Assembly: GCA_951213105.1 (NCBI GenBank)
Contig: OX578133.1
Coordinates: 145,999,017 to 146,063,016 of the forward strand
Direction: 5' to 3'
Length of the DNA stretch: 64,000 nt
Source: Amaurobius ferox
Taxonomy: Eukaryota > Arthropoda > Arachnida > Araneae > Amaurobiidae
This document shows positions 44,803 through 55,407 of this stretch, piece by piece; within the stretch, counting starts at the first letter, position 1, and each line of letters begins with the position of its first letter. The notes beneath the pieces were generated by a model. That model was not told the DNA's origin. It did not search any database and saw only the letters and a list, made by a program, of their open reading frames with translations. The translations under genes and the position numbers were made by a program.

Positions 44803-45013
44803 CTTTCACCAGAATACATAGTAGCTGTTGCACTGGCAACAACATAACTTGTATCACCTAGAGATGAAAACATAGAAGCTTTAGGAAGAGAAGTAGACAC
44901 TTGAATTTGTGGTAGACGAGGAATGACCTCTATAGAAAAATGAGGTTTCTTTATAGCTGGAATTTCCCGTAAGCGACAATTACTCTTCACTCCTAAAACA
45001 TGTGTTGCATAAC
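44803..45013 (-). CDS. TRAPPC9: TRAPPC9 exon (EVIPRLPQIQVSTSLP region)
   Basis: The acceptor is TTGTTATAG at 45014-45015 and the donor GGTGAAAG|GTGGGC at 44801-44802. The exon reads YATHVLGVKSNCRLREIP, then IEVIPRLPQIQVSTSLPKAS, matching human [20 protein letters not shown], one of the strongest matches in the gene, and ends in ATMYSGE, equal in position to human VQLYNGES. 211 bp, in phase. Confidence 0.97.
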
Positions 45014-46530
45014 CTATAACAAAATAATAAAATTATATATGCAAACTGCAAATATTAAAAATTTTTATTTCAGTTTTAAGTATAATGCAGCTAACAATTA
45101 AGGGTAGGTGATAAATTGAAATCTCAAAAATTAATTTTAAGATTTGAGCATTATAAATTTCTACACATTCTGCTGAATCCAATAATACCACATATCTATA
45201 TTTATTTTAACATTTTCCTCTTAAAATTGTGGATCCCCCTGATGTTGTCCACTGTCATAAGGTAAATCGATAATATCTAATTTAAATAGACCTACTTTGG
45301 ATGCCTTCACCTATGGCAGTGTATATAACACCTGGTACTGGTTTTGAAGCAACTAAGAAAGTGAATCTAGACTGGAGTCATTGCAATTTTGATTTGGAAG
45401 TCTTTTATCAGATATACCTTGATTGTAGGTAAGAATTAAAATTAACTCATATATATATAATTTACAATAACAGAAAACACATTCGATAAGCACAATTTTC
45501 AGAGGTGCAGTGTTAACGATTGATATGTATAATAGAGCCTTAAAATCTTAAATGCTCCTATGCAATTGCTGATGCCTACCATATATCTGATATGCATACT
45601 GAGGAAACTTTTATATTGCATTGTTTAATTATGGGTCAAGGAGGGGTTTTCTAGTGTTAATTCCAAACATTCATTAACTGTAAAGGAAATTTAATTTTCT
45701 TTTACAGTTAATGATGTCCATCACAAATGTTTAAAATATTTAAAAAATGAAATGGAAATAAATAAAACAAATCTGTAAATTTGTAAAACATTTCAGAAAA
45801 GGAAAGTATGGGAAAACTAAGAGAAACTTAACATTAGAAAAACACTAGAAATAAATTTTAAAAATTAAATAAATACCAAAAATGAGAAAATAGAAATTAT
45901 AAATGTATGCTAATTAATATTGCTCTATAAAAAATATAAATATTTCAGTGAATTTTGTTTCTATTATTCATAAAAAAAAAATATGAGATTTGCATTTTGC
46001 TGCAAATCTTTTGAATTTCCCCTGATATTTCACCCCTCCCCCTCATGAAAGCCTTATTCAGGAGGAATCCCCTTTGATTATAGAACCTTGGCAAGAACCC
46101 TTATAGTATGGGTCTACTATATTTAGGTATTACAGGGAAACCTATGTGTAAATTATTATGTAGCAAACATCATTTAAAGAAAAATAATATTATCAACATA
46201 ATTGCGCAGTGAAGTGAATCATTTTGCTAATACTTACTCAAATGGGAAAGGAAAATATCAGGTTTTAACAAGTGTCAGTATGCTAAAAAATTGTTGAATA
46301 AGGTTAGATAGATATTCTTTTAATTTAAATGAGTTATTAATGTTTGATTAGATGTAGCAATATTAAAAATATTGTTTTACGCAGTTTCTTCATAGCATTA
46401 TATCTGTATTCAGCAACCATGAGTAAATACTATTTTTAGAATTTACTGTAAGTGGTTGCCATATACAAGTTTCAATGTAATTTCAATTGTGCATTTAAGA
46501 TTAAAAATTTTCAAAATCTTATCTTAACAA
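45014..46530. other. AT-rich intronic stretch
   Basis: Nothing coding recognised. A hairpin lies at 45672-45713. Confidence 0.45.
45672..45713. repeat. 13-bp perfect inverted repeat, 16-bp loop
   Basis: CATTAACTGTAAA (45672-45684) is exactly mirrored by TTTACAGTTAATG (45701-45713). It is a potential hairpin or short foldback remnant. No target duplication is evident. Confidence 0.75.
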
Positions 46531-46970
46531 TTTGCTGACAGGGCACAGGTACTCTCGTGTTCGTATGGCTGAACATTGCTGACTGGGCACAAGTACTCAT
46601 GTTTACATGACCGAACATTGCTGACCAGTCATGAGTATACTCATGTGCTCTTCCAAAGAAAAGCCCAGTGGAACTCGATATGTTTGTAAAACTTTTTGTG
46701 TACCATTACATGCAGATAAATGCTTTATACCACACCCCAAAAAATTCTTAAATATATGTAATGAGTTTCATATCAACACATGCAGGTATGTTGCACCCCC
46801 AAATGCTCTTCGTATCAATTTTTGGAGTAGGCCAAACTCACTTATGGAGCAGCATGAAATGCTTTGGAGCAGGCACAAAACTCACTTCTGGAGCCGCAAA
46901 AACTGTTTCAGAGCAGACATAAATCTGATTTTTAGAGCAGCATAAAATTCTTTGGAGCACAGATTTACAA
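46530..46970. repeat. ~44-bp tandem repeat and GGAGCAG-rich block
   Basis: Three imperfect units begin TTGCTGAC (A/T/C) near 46530, 46575 and 46615, each containing G(G/A)(C/T)CA(C/T)...AGTA and a CATG-like end. Just after, about 46820-46960 repeats the motif GGAGCAG(G/C)CA.AAA.CTCA four times at roughly 36-bp spacing. These are noncoding repeats; the plus-strand open frame at 46631-46945 is taken as incidental. Confidence 0.65.
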
Positions 46971-47610
46971 ACTATAGAAGCAGTAAATTATATTTTAGTT
47001 ACATGCCAAATACAATTAAAAAGTTTCTGAGACTCTCCAAATCAATATGTTTTAATACAAAAAAATTAAATTATAATGTATAAGTTTTCCAAAGTTAAAA
47101 AAGTGAGTGTAAGTATAATTTGCAATGATGATTATTCTTTTCTGTTTCCAGAAAAGCATAAAATAAAATATATTTTTCATAAATTTATAAATTAGTAAAA
47201 ACTTCAATAAATTAATGAAAGTTTCGAATTGTTGATGCCTACTTTCTTTTATACCTGTTAGCTAGTAAAATAAAAGATATACAGATTTTAAGGTGGGAAA
47301 AGTTTGAAAAAAGAAAGAATATTTTCCTCATGACTGTGATTATCAAAGCATAATTTTCTTTTCTGTGCAAGAATAAATATGTAAGATATATTTTTTATTA
47401 ATGCATTACTACTATTTTATTTATGTAATGCATTATTCAATAAAAAATATACTGTAAAATAAACATTAGCATAATAAAAACAAATTTATCACTTCAAAGA
47501 ATGAATTTAAAATAAAGAAAAATGCCTTTAGATTTACAGCACAGCAAGAGTTAACTTCATACTAATTTGGTAAATATATTTGGTAAATTGTATGAAATGT
47601 TTCTTAAGGC

Positions 47611-48310
47611 CCAAAAATAAAAACTGAATTGCACAAACTTACTATTTATGCAAAAATACTTCAAAATTTAACATTTATAATTAATCAAAATATGAAAATA
47701 AGCTAGTTTACTCAAGCTACTGTGCAACAATAAGAGGATGGAAAAAGATTGTGCATTCTCGGCAAAGCCCGAAAATAAAAACTGAATTGTGCAATCGTAC
47801 TATTTATGTGAAAATAATTAAAAAATTAACATTTAGAACTAACCAAAATATGAAAATAAGCTAGGTAGTCAAGCTAATGTGCAATAATAAAAAGATGGAG
47901 ATGGATGAAAAAAATTGTATACCTTTGGCAAAGCCCGAGAATAAAAACTGAATTGCACCATTGTACTATTTTTACAAAAATAATTAAAAAATTAATCATT
48001 AGAACTAACCCAAATATGATAATAAGCTAGTTTAGTCAAGCCAGTGTGCAATAATATAAGGATGGAGATTGATATAAAAAGATAATTATGTACTCTCCAA
48101 ACAATGGTGAAGCCCTAGAATAAAAACTGCATTGAGCAATCCGTATCCTTTATGCAAAATTAATTAAAAAATTAACCTTTAGAACTAACCAAAGTACGAA
48201 AATAAGCTAGTTTACTCAAGTTAATGTACAATAAGAGGGTGGACATGGGGGGAAAAAGATTATTGTGTATTCTCGGCAACGCCCAAAAATAAAAACTGAA
48301 TTGCATAATG
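47611..48310. repeat. ~168-bp intronic tandem array, four to five units
   Basis: A unit carrying AATAAAAACTGAATTG recurs at about 47615, 47773, 47940, 48119 and 48287, with spacing 158, 167, 179 and 168 bp. Shared inner motifs are AATATGAAAATAAGCTAG, AGTCAAGC, GTGCAATAATA and GATGGA(G/A)AT. The units are clearly related but diverged and carry no ORF. The array lies in the intron between the exons at 44803-45013 and 48702-48828. Confidence 0.85.
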
Positions 48311-48701
48311 CAAGAAAAAATAATTTGTTTAACAAAATATTTGCTTATTTTTACTCGCATTATAAAAATAAAATAGTGTTATTGCTCTGATATGGAATTA
48401 TTAGAAGATGAAAATGGATGCAAACTGATACTTTTGGACTCTTAACAATGCACTGGAAAATCAATTGAATGGTGCAAATCAAAAAAATAATAAAATATAA
48501 CAATATTGTTATGATAATTTTAGTTCAGTGAGTATATATAATTTACACAAAATTTTTTAGGTTTTTGGCATATACAGATCCTGAGAAAGTGGTACCTTAA
48601 ATTCAGTCTTAACATGGACCGAATACAACTTACAACCTACCCTTAACTGCTTTGAGAGCATATGTTATATACATATATGAATGCTGAAAAATGTTGCTTA
48701 C

Positions 48702-48828
48702 CTAAAATTTGTAAATCACCAGAACTTAATGGTGTGCCTAATAAATTTACAGGATAAGGTCCTGACTCTGCTGGTAATGAAAGACAGGCGGGAAAACTTT
48801 CAAATGCAATACTATCAGCTAACAAACC
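48702..48828 (-). CDS. TRAPPC9: TRAPPC9 exon (FESFPACLSLPAESGPYPV region)
   Basis: The acceptor is TTCAATGTAG at 48829-48830 and the donor ATTTTAG|GTAAGC at 48700-48701. The exon starts in phase 0 with GLLADSIAFESFPACLSLPA and continues ESGPYPVNLLGTPLSSGDL, matching human [20 protein letters not shown] then ESGLYPVTLVGVPQTTGTI. It is unambiguous evidence for TRAPPC9. Confidence 0.98.
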
Positions 48829-49270
48829 CTACATTGAAATATAAACATAAATAGTTTTACATCTTGATTAAGACTTTTATCTATTCATTTTATTAAATGA
48901 CAACAGTGCATTTCTGTTTCAATTTGCTTAGAATAATACTTATCCCTTCAATATAAAAATTTTCTCTTCTCAAAACATTTTAAACACCTGTTCTAAATAA
49001 CACGTGGCTATTATATTTTACAATACAACTTTCTTAAAATTACAATACAATTTTCTTAAAAATATTATCAGATAATTATAAAAACAAAGTAAAATTTACT
49101 ATTAAATTTTTCATCAGATAATTAGCAGTTTCAGAAAAAGCATTTAAAAAATTTATTTATAATAAAATTTATTACAATAATTTTTTACAAAATTAAAAAT
49201 TTAATTTTTTAAAAATTTATTACAATATAGCAATATTTATACAAAACTTGAAACATGATAAAGTTCTTAC

Positions 49271-49356
49271 CATGTGAGTTACTTTTAGTTCAAATGATAA
49301 AGGATTAAATACTTGCAAGGCAACCTCACAAACATCTCCTTCAACCCACTTAAAAT
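49271..49356 (-). CDS. TRAPPC9: TRAPPC9 exon ([12 protein letters not shown] region)
   Basis: The acceptor is TATGTTGCAG at 49357-49358 and the donor ACATG|GTAAGA at 49269-49270. It completes a GAT codon and reads [20 protein letters not shown], then SFELKVTHM, matching human [29 protein letters not shown]. 86 bp, separated from the previous exon by the shortest intron (442 bp). Confidence 0.98.
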
Positions 49357-49560
49357 CTGCAACATAGGAAATCAAACTATAAATATAATTTAAAATAAAA
49401 CTAACTAAATAAGTTATACCAAAATAACATGATAGCAACATGACAAGAAGATTAAAATCAAATCAAAAACTAAATTTTTATTAAATGAAATGGTCAAAAT
49501 ATATAGACATCAAGACAGCTAAAAATTCCCTTTGGAAATAGGTCCCAATATCCCATGTAT
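49357..49560. other. Start of a 3.4-kb intron
   Basis: AT-rich intron sequence without recognised features. Confidence 0.5.
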
Positions 49561-51790
49561 CATACATAATAAAAGAAGATGTGTCTGTGTTAAAGACCCA
49601 GACCGTCCAACCGGGGCTGGCTGGATTTCTTCTTCTTATCGGGCCTAGGTGCAGGTTTTGTGACGTCACAACTTACATACCATCCATGGCTTTTACACTT
49701 TGCTCCAGTTCTTAATCAGTGTCGATTATGGAGTCGATATTTTAGAGTCATAGAAGTTGGTTGAAGTAAAAATGATTTAATTGAATAAATATAATGAAAA
49801 CAAATTATATATATAAAGAAGGAATATAAATAAGATTGTAAAGTAAAAAAATACTGAATATTTCCGCAGTTATGAGGTTTTTTTTCCCCTTTTTTTTTAA
49901 AAGATTCAATGCCAGGTTTTAACCTTTTGAATTTTATTTTTTCATAAAATTCATTTACTTGAGAAATCTGGCTTTTGTTCTTAAATAACCTAATGCACAG
50001 TTTTTGACCTCTTATATTATATACATTATATACATATATATTATATATATTATATACATTATACTATAATTATATACATATATATTATAAACATTATGAC
50101 CTCATATATATATATAATAATGCTTTTGGGCAGAGTTAATTCAATTTCTAATTACATAATTCTCCTAAAACATTTTTGTTATAAGAGTTTATTTGGATGC
50201 AATTGGTGTAAATTTATAATAACTATAAATTAGTAAACATTAAATGTATATTAAAATTTTAATCATAATACTTTTAAATCATTGATTTTTTTTTTTTTTC
50301 TCTCTTATTGGCTTTAAACAATGCAACGTAGATTCTGTTAATTTGATTCTACTAACTGTAGGCGTATATTATATTATCTAGACTTATATTAATCAGATAA
50401 TGATTTCAGGAACAACACTGAATATTTTACATATATACTTATTTAAATACTATTACAATGTAGGCCCCCTATGATTTTTATATTTTAGGAATATATTGAA
50501 GGAATATAAAGTTATGATGCCTCTAAAATAATTGGTTTGCTATATTTGGGATATATATGCCACTATTTTCTTTCCAACCTATCGACATTAACAAAATTAT
50601 TAACCACACAAAAAATCTGTGCTGTATTATTTTATACCATAGTCTGAATGAAGTTAAATTCTTGAAGTTTTATAAAGCAAAGAAAAAAAATCTGTATTAT
50701 TTTAAGATTTAAATGTACCTTTGAAATATGAAACCGTACTTGGAGTACAAAATATAAGGAATATTAGGTAGTCTACTTTGCTAATGCATAATCTGTATTA
50801 CTAAATGTATATTTATAATGCTCTATTCATACTCAAAAGTAAACATTTTATAAAATACTAAATACGACAAGAATTAGGAAAGAAAAAAAATGAGCAATAT
50901 ATTTAATTTTCAGATTTAAAATGCCTATATACCAGATTTAAAAAAAATTAAAAAAAAAAAAAAAAGTAGCACTTCTCAAAATAACGTTTATTTCACAAAA
51001 GCCAATAAAAACACTAAATTCACAAGTATTTACTATTGGACGATATTTGACTCAACAAATTTTCATTGCCCCAAACTTTTTTATATATTTCGGCACATAT
51101 TAACAGATTATGTATTTTCATTTGAGGCAGACATTTTACACTTTTAACATCTAAGCGATTTCCATCAGCTTCTTACATAGCAAAAATACTTGTTCAACGG
51201 ATGAATTTGACGTTGGATTTGAAAAAATTACGCTACCTAAAATCTTGACATCCACGAATCTAGTTCTAGATCACTTCTAATCATGTTCTAGATTTTAAAA
51301 GTACACTTAAAAGAAAACCCCTTTCGGTCATACGTTCTTTAGGCCTATACTGCATGTGCATCACTAAGTATCTTGAAAAAAGTGGACAAATTGATTACAT
51401 TTTCCCTTAAATTTTAGAAATTAACAACACCATGCATTATTATTATTACCTAGATAATAAAAATATTAACGATATAGCTTACCTTATTAGGATACATCTG
51501 TATCTTCATCAATATTTACACGATCATAGTTTCAAACACATGCTGTAAGTTGTAAATTGTGGGATGTACTGTATGACATCACGAGCTACAGTAGCGCCGC
51601 AGGTATAGGCCCGATAAGGAGCAGAACTAATCCCGCCGGCCCCGGTCCAACTCATCCTAAGACTTGAGCAGCTGTTTGGACGGCCGGACTGTCTGTATGT
51701 GTGTATGTGTCTGTTGTAGCAGAAAATCTATGCTTCAGATAGTCGCAAAATTCAATATATAGTTAACTGAACTCCCAATACAAGAGACCT
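49561..51790. mobile_element. Foldback-like element nested in a Helitron-like repeat
   Basis: The outer repeat begins CATAATAAAAGAAGATGTGTC and resumes at 51715 with TGTAGCAGAAAATCTATGCT, matching the units at 55618 onwards. Between them (49589-51704) lies a 2.1-kb element whose two ends are imperfect inverted repeats: the left reads CAGACCGTCCAACCGGGGCT and ...TTATCGGGCCTAG; the right on the minus strand reads GTCCGGCCGTCCAAAC, ...TTGGACCGGGGCCGGCGGGA and ...CTTATCGGGCCTATACCTGC. The 10-bp sequence ATGTGTCTGT stands at both junctions (49579-49588, 51705-51714), although it is low complexity. The inside is AT-rich and noncoding. Confidence 0.6.
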
Positions 51791-52760
51791 CATTGCTTTT
51801 TTTTCATTTGAATTAGTTCAAAAGTTATGCAATTTTAAAGCCAAAAATTACAATTTACCATTTATTACAATTTACCATTTTATCAAACTTATTTATCCAT
51901 CACAGCTGCAGACATTCTCCCATGCTCACATTCCCGGCACAGGTGGTCTGTAAAGGCTATCAGAGACTGAATTTTTTCACGATTTTCTACATTTATGAAT
52001 TGAAAGAATAAATTATCAATTTTGGGAACATAAAATTATTTCAATATTCAAGTGCAAAAGCAGGGCTCATCCTAAGTGTTTTTGTAGCGCGGCCCATGCA
52101 GCCTTCAGAACAAACCTGCCTTTATTTGGCCTGAAGAAGGGGACATATAATACCTTCGAAACAATTGTTGTCATCATACGTCTGCTTTATTCAAGGAAGT
52201 TTTGCAAACTTTTATCTTACAAACAGCAGTTTGATTTATTGTAATCACAACTGTACTCTTGACTTAAATCGGATTGACTTAAATCGGATCAATCATTTGA
52301 CTTAAATCTGATGAAAACTCGCTGAGATAATTTTGCAAAAATTTTACTTTTGGGGTTATGGATCTTTTTCTTTTTTGCGACTTCATTTATTAGTGTTTAT
52401 TTTAAGCAATCTAAAAATCTAACTTCTTGAATATCAGTTTTCGAACTCTGTGAATTTAAAAGAATTAAAGAGTAATTCGTTCCAGCACACAATAGATTAA
52501 AAGAAAAATACTTTCCGATTTGCATATTTTAAATAAATGAAAAGTAAGGTAGCACAAATGTTTTAAACTAACAACAATTTTTCTAGAATAAAACTTAAAA
52601 GTACAAAAAGCAATTTTCTACAAAAGCATTGGCACAAGATAACTTAAGCAGTAACAGTGATTTGGCATATTAAATGAAAAGTAAACTGTATACTGAGAAA
52701 AGTTCATTTATTAGAGCAAAGCTGAAATATATATCAAAGGAGATTTTAATAAAACAAATT
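51791..52760. other. Intronic stretch; possible repeat 3' end near 52080
   Basis: The segment around 52085-52170 (GGCCTGAAGAAGGGGACATA, CCTTCGAAAC) resembles repeat 3' ends seen in some retroelements, but I cannot assign it. A 24-bp duplication of GACTTAAATC(G/T)GAT occurs near 52260-52310. Confidence 0.45.
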
Positions 52761-52762
52761 AC

Positions 52763-52905
52763 CTATTTTACTACTTTCTCTAAATCTTTCTCGATCTCTT
52801 GGTATAGGTGAATATATGAAAATAGATTCTTGATCACATTTTATATCATTTGTAGTCATTTTTACTGGTCTCAGATGAGGAGCAAGATTTTGAAGTTTAA
52901 ATGTC
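52763..52905 (-). CDS. TRAPPC9: TRAPPC9 exon (LAPHLRPVKM / FIYSPI region)
   Basis: The acceptor is GTAAAAG at 52906-52907 and the donor AAAATAG|GTAATT at 52761-52762. The exon completes an AAG codon and reads TFKLQNLAPHLRPVKMTTND, then ESIFIYSPIPRDRER, matching human [20 protein letters not shown] and SPFIYSPIIAHNRGE. It carries 47 codons plus one base on each side. Confidence 0.95.
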
Positions 52906-53249
52906 CTTTTACAAACAAAAGAATTATATAATAAATCAATTGTGAAATTAAAAGAAGTTATACACTATGTTTACAAATAGATAATATTACCAAAATTTTT
53001 AGTGAAAACAAATCATGCAAATTCAGATTTTATATATATAATTCCTATGCCTATGGCAGCTTTGTACAAAAATCCAAAAATATGTACCAGAAATGTGTAG
53101 GCCAGGGTACAGGGATGAGTACAATAAGAAATATCTCAGGAGCCCAATGTTTATCTGAAAGAGGATTTGTTTTTACAAAGAATCATTATACATATAAGAT
53201 TCTTTTCCATCTTAAGATTGAGCAGAAATTTCAAACCATAAGGCCACAG

Positions 53250-53265
53250 TCCCCCCCCCCCCCCA
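53250..53265. repeat. Poly-C run
   Basis: A run of about 15-16 C followed by AGAAAAATAG. Similar G or C runs occur at 21041-21054, 34400-34414, 42075-42094 and 56653-56665. Confidence 0.85.
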
Positions 53266-53886
53266 GAAAAATAGAAATAGCAAATTAATGGTTAGCTAAT
53301 TGAAAACTGATTGCCATAGTAGACCTGGTAAAACTGCAGTTCCCTGTACCATGGTCCCAACCATAGATGTAAAAGGAACTATATATGTCCATGGTCCCAA
53401 CTGATGTTCCAAATAAACATCTTTTGTTATTTGTCCAATTATCTTCTATATGAATGAAGCAAAACGAAAAATTTTCCCACAACTTATCTAACCTAATCCG
53501 GGAATCCAGAAAATGGATTTCATGGAAGAAAGTATGGGAAAGAGGATGGACTGATATGTGATTGTTTAATAGTTAGTATTGGATGTGTTTTCTGAAAGAA
53601 GAAGTCTCATTGCATAAAACCTTTATTTTTCATCCTAATTGAAAATTACATTCTTTTAGAATAAAAAAATGAAACTTAATTCTTAAAACTCACACAATTC
53701 TAAATATCTAAATGGCACCCCCTTTACTTTGGCACACTTGCACAGTACATACCCTGCACACCTATAAGCAGCAGCTGTGTTTAAATCTCATCAAATTATT
53801 ACTTAGAAATGCAAGCTTAACTCAGTAATAAGCATGTCCCCTAGTATAAATGAATTTAAAATGTATTATACACATAAAGACTCTTA

Positions 53887-53962
53887 GGGTGCGGTAGCTC
53901 AGTGGTTAGAGCAAGGAAATTGCACTATGTAGGCTCAGGTTCGATTCCCTTCGCTGCCAAAA
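53887..53962 (+). promoter_or_regulatory. Pol III A-box/B-box of the SINE
   Basis: A-box TAGCTCAGTGGTTAGAGC (about 53895-53912) and B-box GGTTCGATTCC have the normal tRNA spacing. Folding as a real tRNA is doubtful because the acceptor stem halves do not pair fully and it continues into a non-tRNA body. Confidence 0.8.
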
Positions 53963-54170
53963 TTGCCACCGTGTTCATGCGGAGTACGATCAAGTTAAAC
54001 ATGTGGGTCCGTAAGTCCTTCCGAGAGGTTGGTGGTAGGGGAAGGAGGGTACGGTCCTTGTGGATGCCTCCCCCACTGGGTTCCGGTCTAAATTGGGAGG
54101 CTCTTCCCAGCCATCCAAACAATTACCTTTCACCTTTATGGTAGGTTGGAAGGTCTGGGTCTCAACAACA
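53887..54170 (+). mobile_element. tRNA-derived SINE with 15-bp TSD
   Basis: The head GGGTGCGGTAGCTCAGTGGT followed by TAGAGCA is an A-box and GGTTCGATTCC (about 53938-53948) a B-box, giving a tRNA-like internal RNA polymerase III promoter. The body is unrelated, moderately GC-rich sequence, and the end is a short (CAA)n tail. ACATAAAGACTCTTA is repeated exactly at both sides (53872-53886, 54171-54185), the target duplication of LINE-mediated insertion. Open frames on both strands here follow from GC content. Confidence 0.93.
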
Positions 54171-54394
54171 ACATAAAGACTCTTATTTTTAATATAAATA
54201 TACACCATCAACAAGGGATAATTTCATCAATTTACGATACATACCAAACCTATTTTAGAATTTTGATATTTTAGGCACATGTATGATGTAATCTGCATAT
54301 TTGCCTAATACTGCAATTATTTATCACTTAGTTTTTATATGTGAGATTTTAAACTAGTTATTCATGAAATTCATTTAAAAAAAATTAATAAAAG

Positions 54395-54800
54395 AGATGT
54401 CGGGACATTGCTTAGGTAAGAGCAGTGTTTCTTTATGGCATACCTCCGGGGTAGGGATGGGGCGAAGCCCTCCCCCGGAGACAAGTATTCGCACCCCTTC
54501 CCATTTCATTTAATTTCGTAACCTTTGGGGCTCTTATACATCGTTTTAACCAATTTTACGTCTTGTTGGGTCTTATTTATTCGTGTTCAGACTTAACTCA
54601 TCTTGTTGGGATATTTCTGCTGTGTTTTGGCATATGCCAATCTTGTGTTATTTCTCATTTGGGATTGGCTAGACTGTTTTTCATACTGCTTTCTGATTGG
54701 CTCTGTCAAGTGAGCTCTTAATCCAGGTCTTGGGTACATAACCTCCTTTGTTTCTTCTATTTGCTCCCATTGCTCTTGTCCTTATCAGTTAGCATGTGCA
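54395..54800. other. GC-richer block with a strong hairpin; unknown repeat
   Basis: The block stands out from the AT-rich background. At about 54447-54483 CTCCGGGGTAGGG is followed by a loop and CCCTCCCCCGGAG, a stable stem. The remainder has TTGTTGGG repeated (near 54565 and 54604). No known family recognised. Confidence 0.4.
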
Positions 54801-55230
54801 AAACAGATTCATAACATGCTAATCAAAGCATATTATGAATTGTCAGTGAGTTATTCAACAAAAAATAATGAATTGGTCTCACTGCACCATGTGGAAAAAC
54901 TCCATACTCAGAGTGAATATTTTAAAATCCTTGAAGTTAAATATCATGAAATACAAACTAATTTGAGATTTTTTACATAAGATTGTTCATTTTAAAAATT
55001 ATGAAAGCATTTTGTAAGTAACTTTGAAATAAATAGGTCATATTTTAATCTGAAAGAATTATGAAATAGAGATTTAAAGAACATAAACATAACAAAATAT
55101 AAATCAATAGAAGAAACTAAATTTCAGATCACCAATAGATATCTAAAAGAAAAAATTATCACTAAATATAGAATTTTTAATTGGCACAAAAGGCTGGACT
55201 GTTAATAGCTTAAAGAAAAAAAGTACATAC

Positions 55231-55407
55231 TTCACTCGAGGCAAGTTTAACAGATTCACTGGAGGTATTATCAATCCATTATCAAGAGCTAATGGAACAG
55301 GAGCACCTTCACACTTTCCAGTAAGCATTTCAAGTTGATCACAAATTTTTTGCTGATCTGCAGGACTTAGGTGATTCAACAAAGTATGAAGAAGACATGT
55401 CATATGC
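55231..55407 (-). CDS. TRAPPC9: TRAPPC9 exon (LLHTLLNHLS / PLALDNGLIIPPV region)
   Basis: The acceptor is TACCATTAG at 55408-55409 and the donor CGAGTGAA|GTATGT at 55229-55230. The exon reads HMTCLLHTLLNHLSPADQQK then PLALDNGLIIPPVNLLNLPR, matching human [20 protein letters not shown] and [20 protein letters not shown]. This is the most upstream exon found; the preceding coding sequence (human '...RRMGNPALSV') is not in the window. Confidence 0.95.

Larger units (their letters stand above)
9171..55407 (-). other. TRAPPC9: TRAPPC9 gene, C-terminal half (10 exons; both ends outside)
   Basis: TRAPPC9 (NIBP; Drosophila brunelleschi, yeast Trs120) is a large subunit of the TRAPPII complex, which acts at the Golgi and recycling membranes in Rab activation and vesicle tethering. 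Ten exons align in order with the human protein from about 'ALSVRH' to 'LQW' (my memory of human TRAPPC9, about 1148 residues). All introns whose ends I resolved are GT-AG and the exon phases join without a break: 1-2-1-0-1-2-1-1-0-2 style transitions were checked exon by exon. Introns are 2325, 3406, 442, 3688, 1310, 2508, 13471, 13440 and 4171 bp. Exons coding the first roughly 600 residues lie beyond 64000. The last roughly 125 residues were not found and may lie below 1. Every mobile element here would be intronic. Confidence 0.92.

Noticed and set aside
47611..48310. CRISPR array
   Set aside because: The units are long, diverged, without unique spacers, and lie in an intron of a eukaryotic gene.
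53887..53962. A functional tRNA gene
   Set aside because: It has A- and B-boxes, but the acceptor stem does not pair convincingly, and the sequence continues into a body with (CAA)n tail and 15-bp TSD, so it is a SINE head.
53902..54214. Overlapping open frames on both strands in the SINE
   Set aside because: They result from the SINE's GC-rich body; no conserved protein motif.
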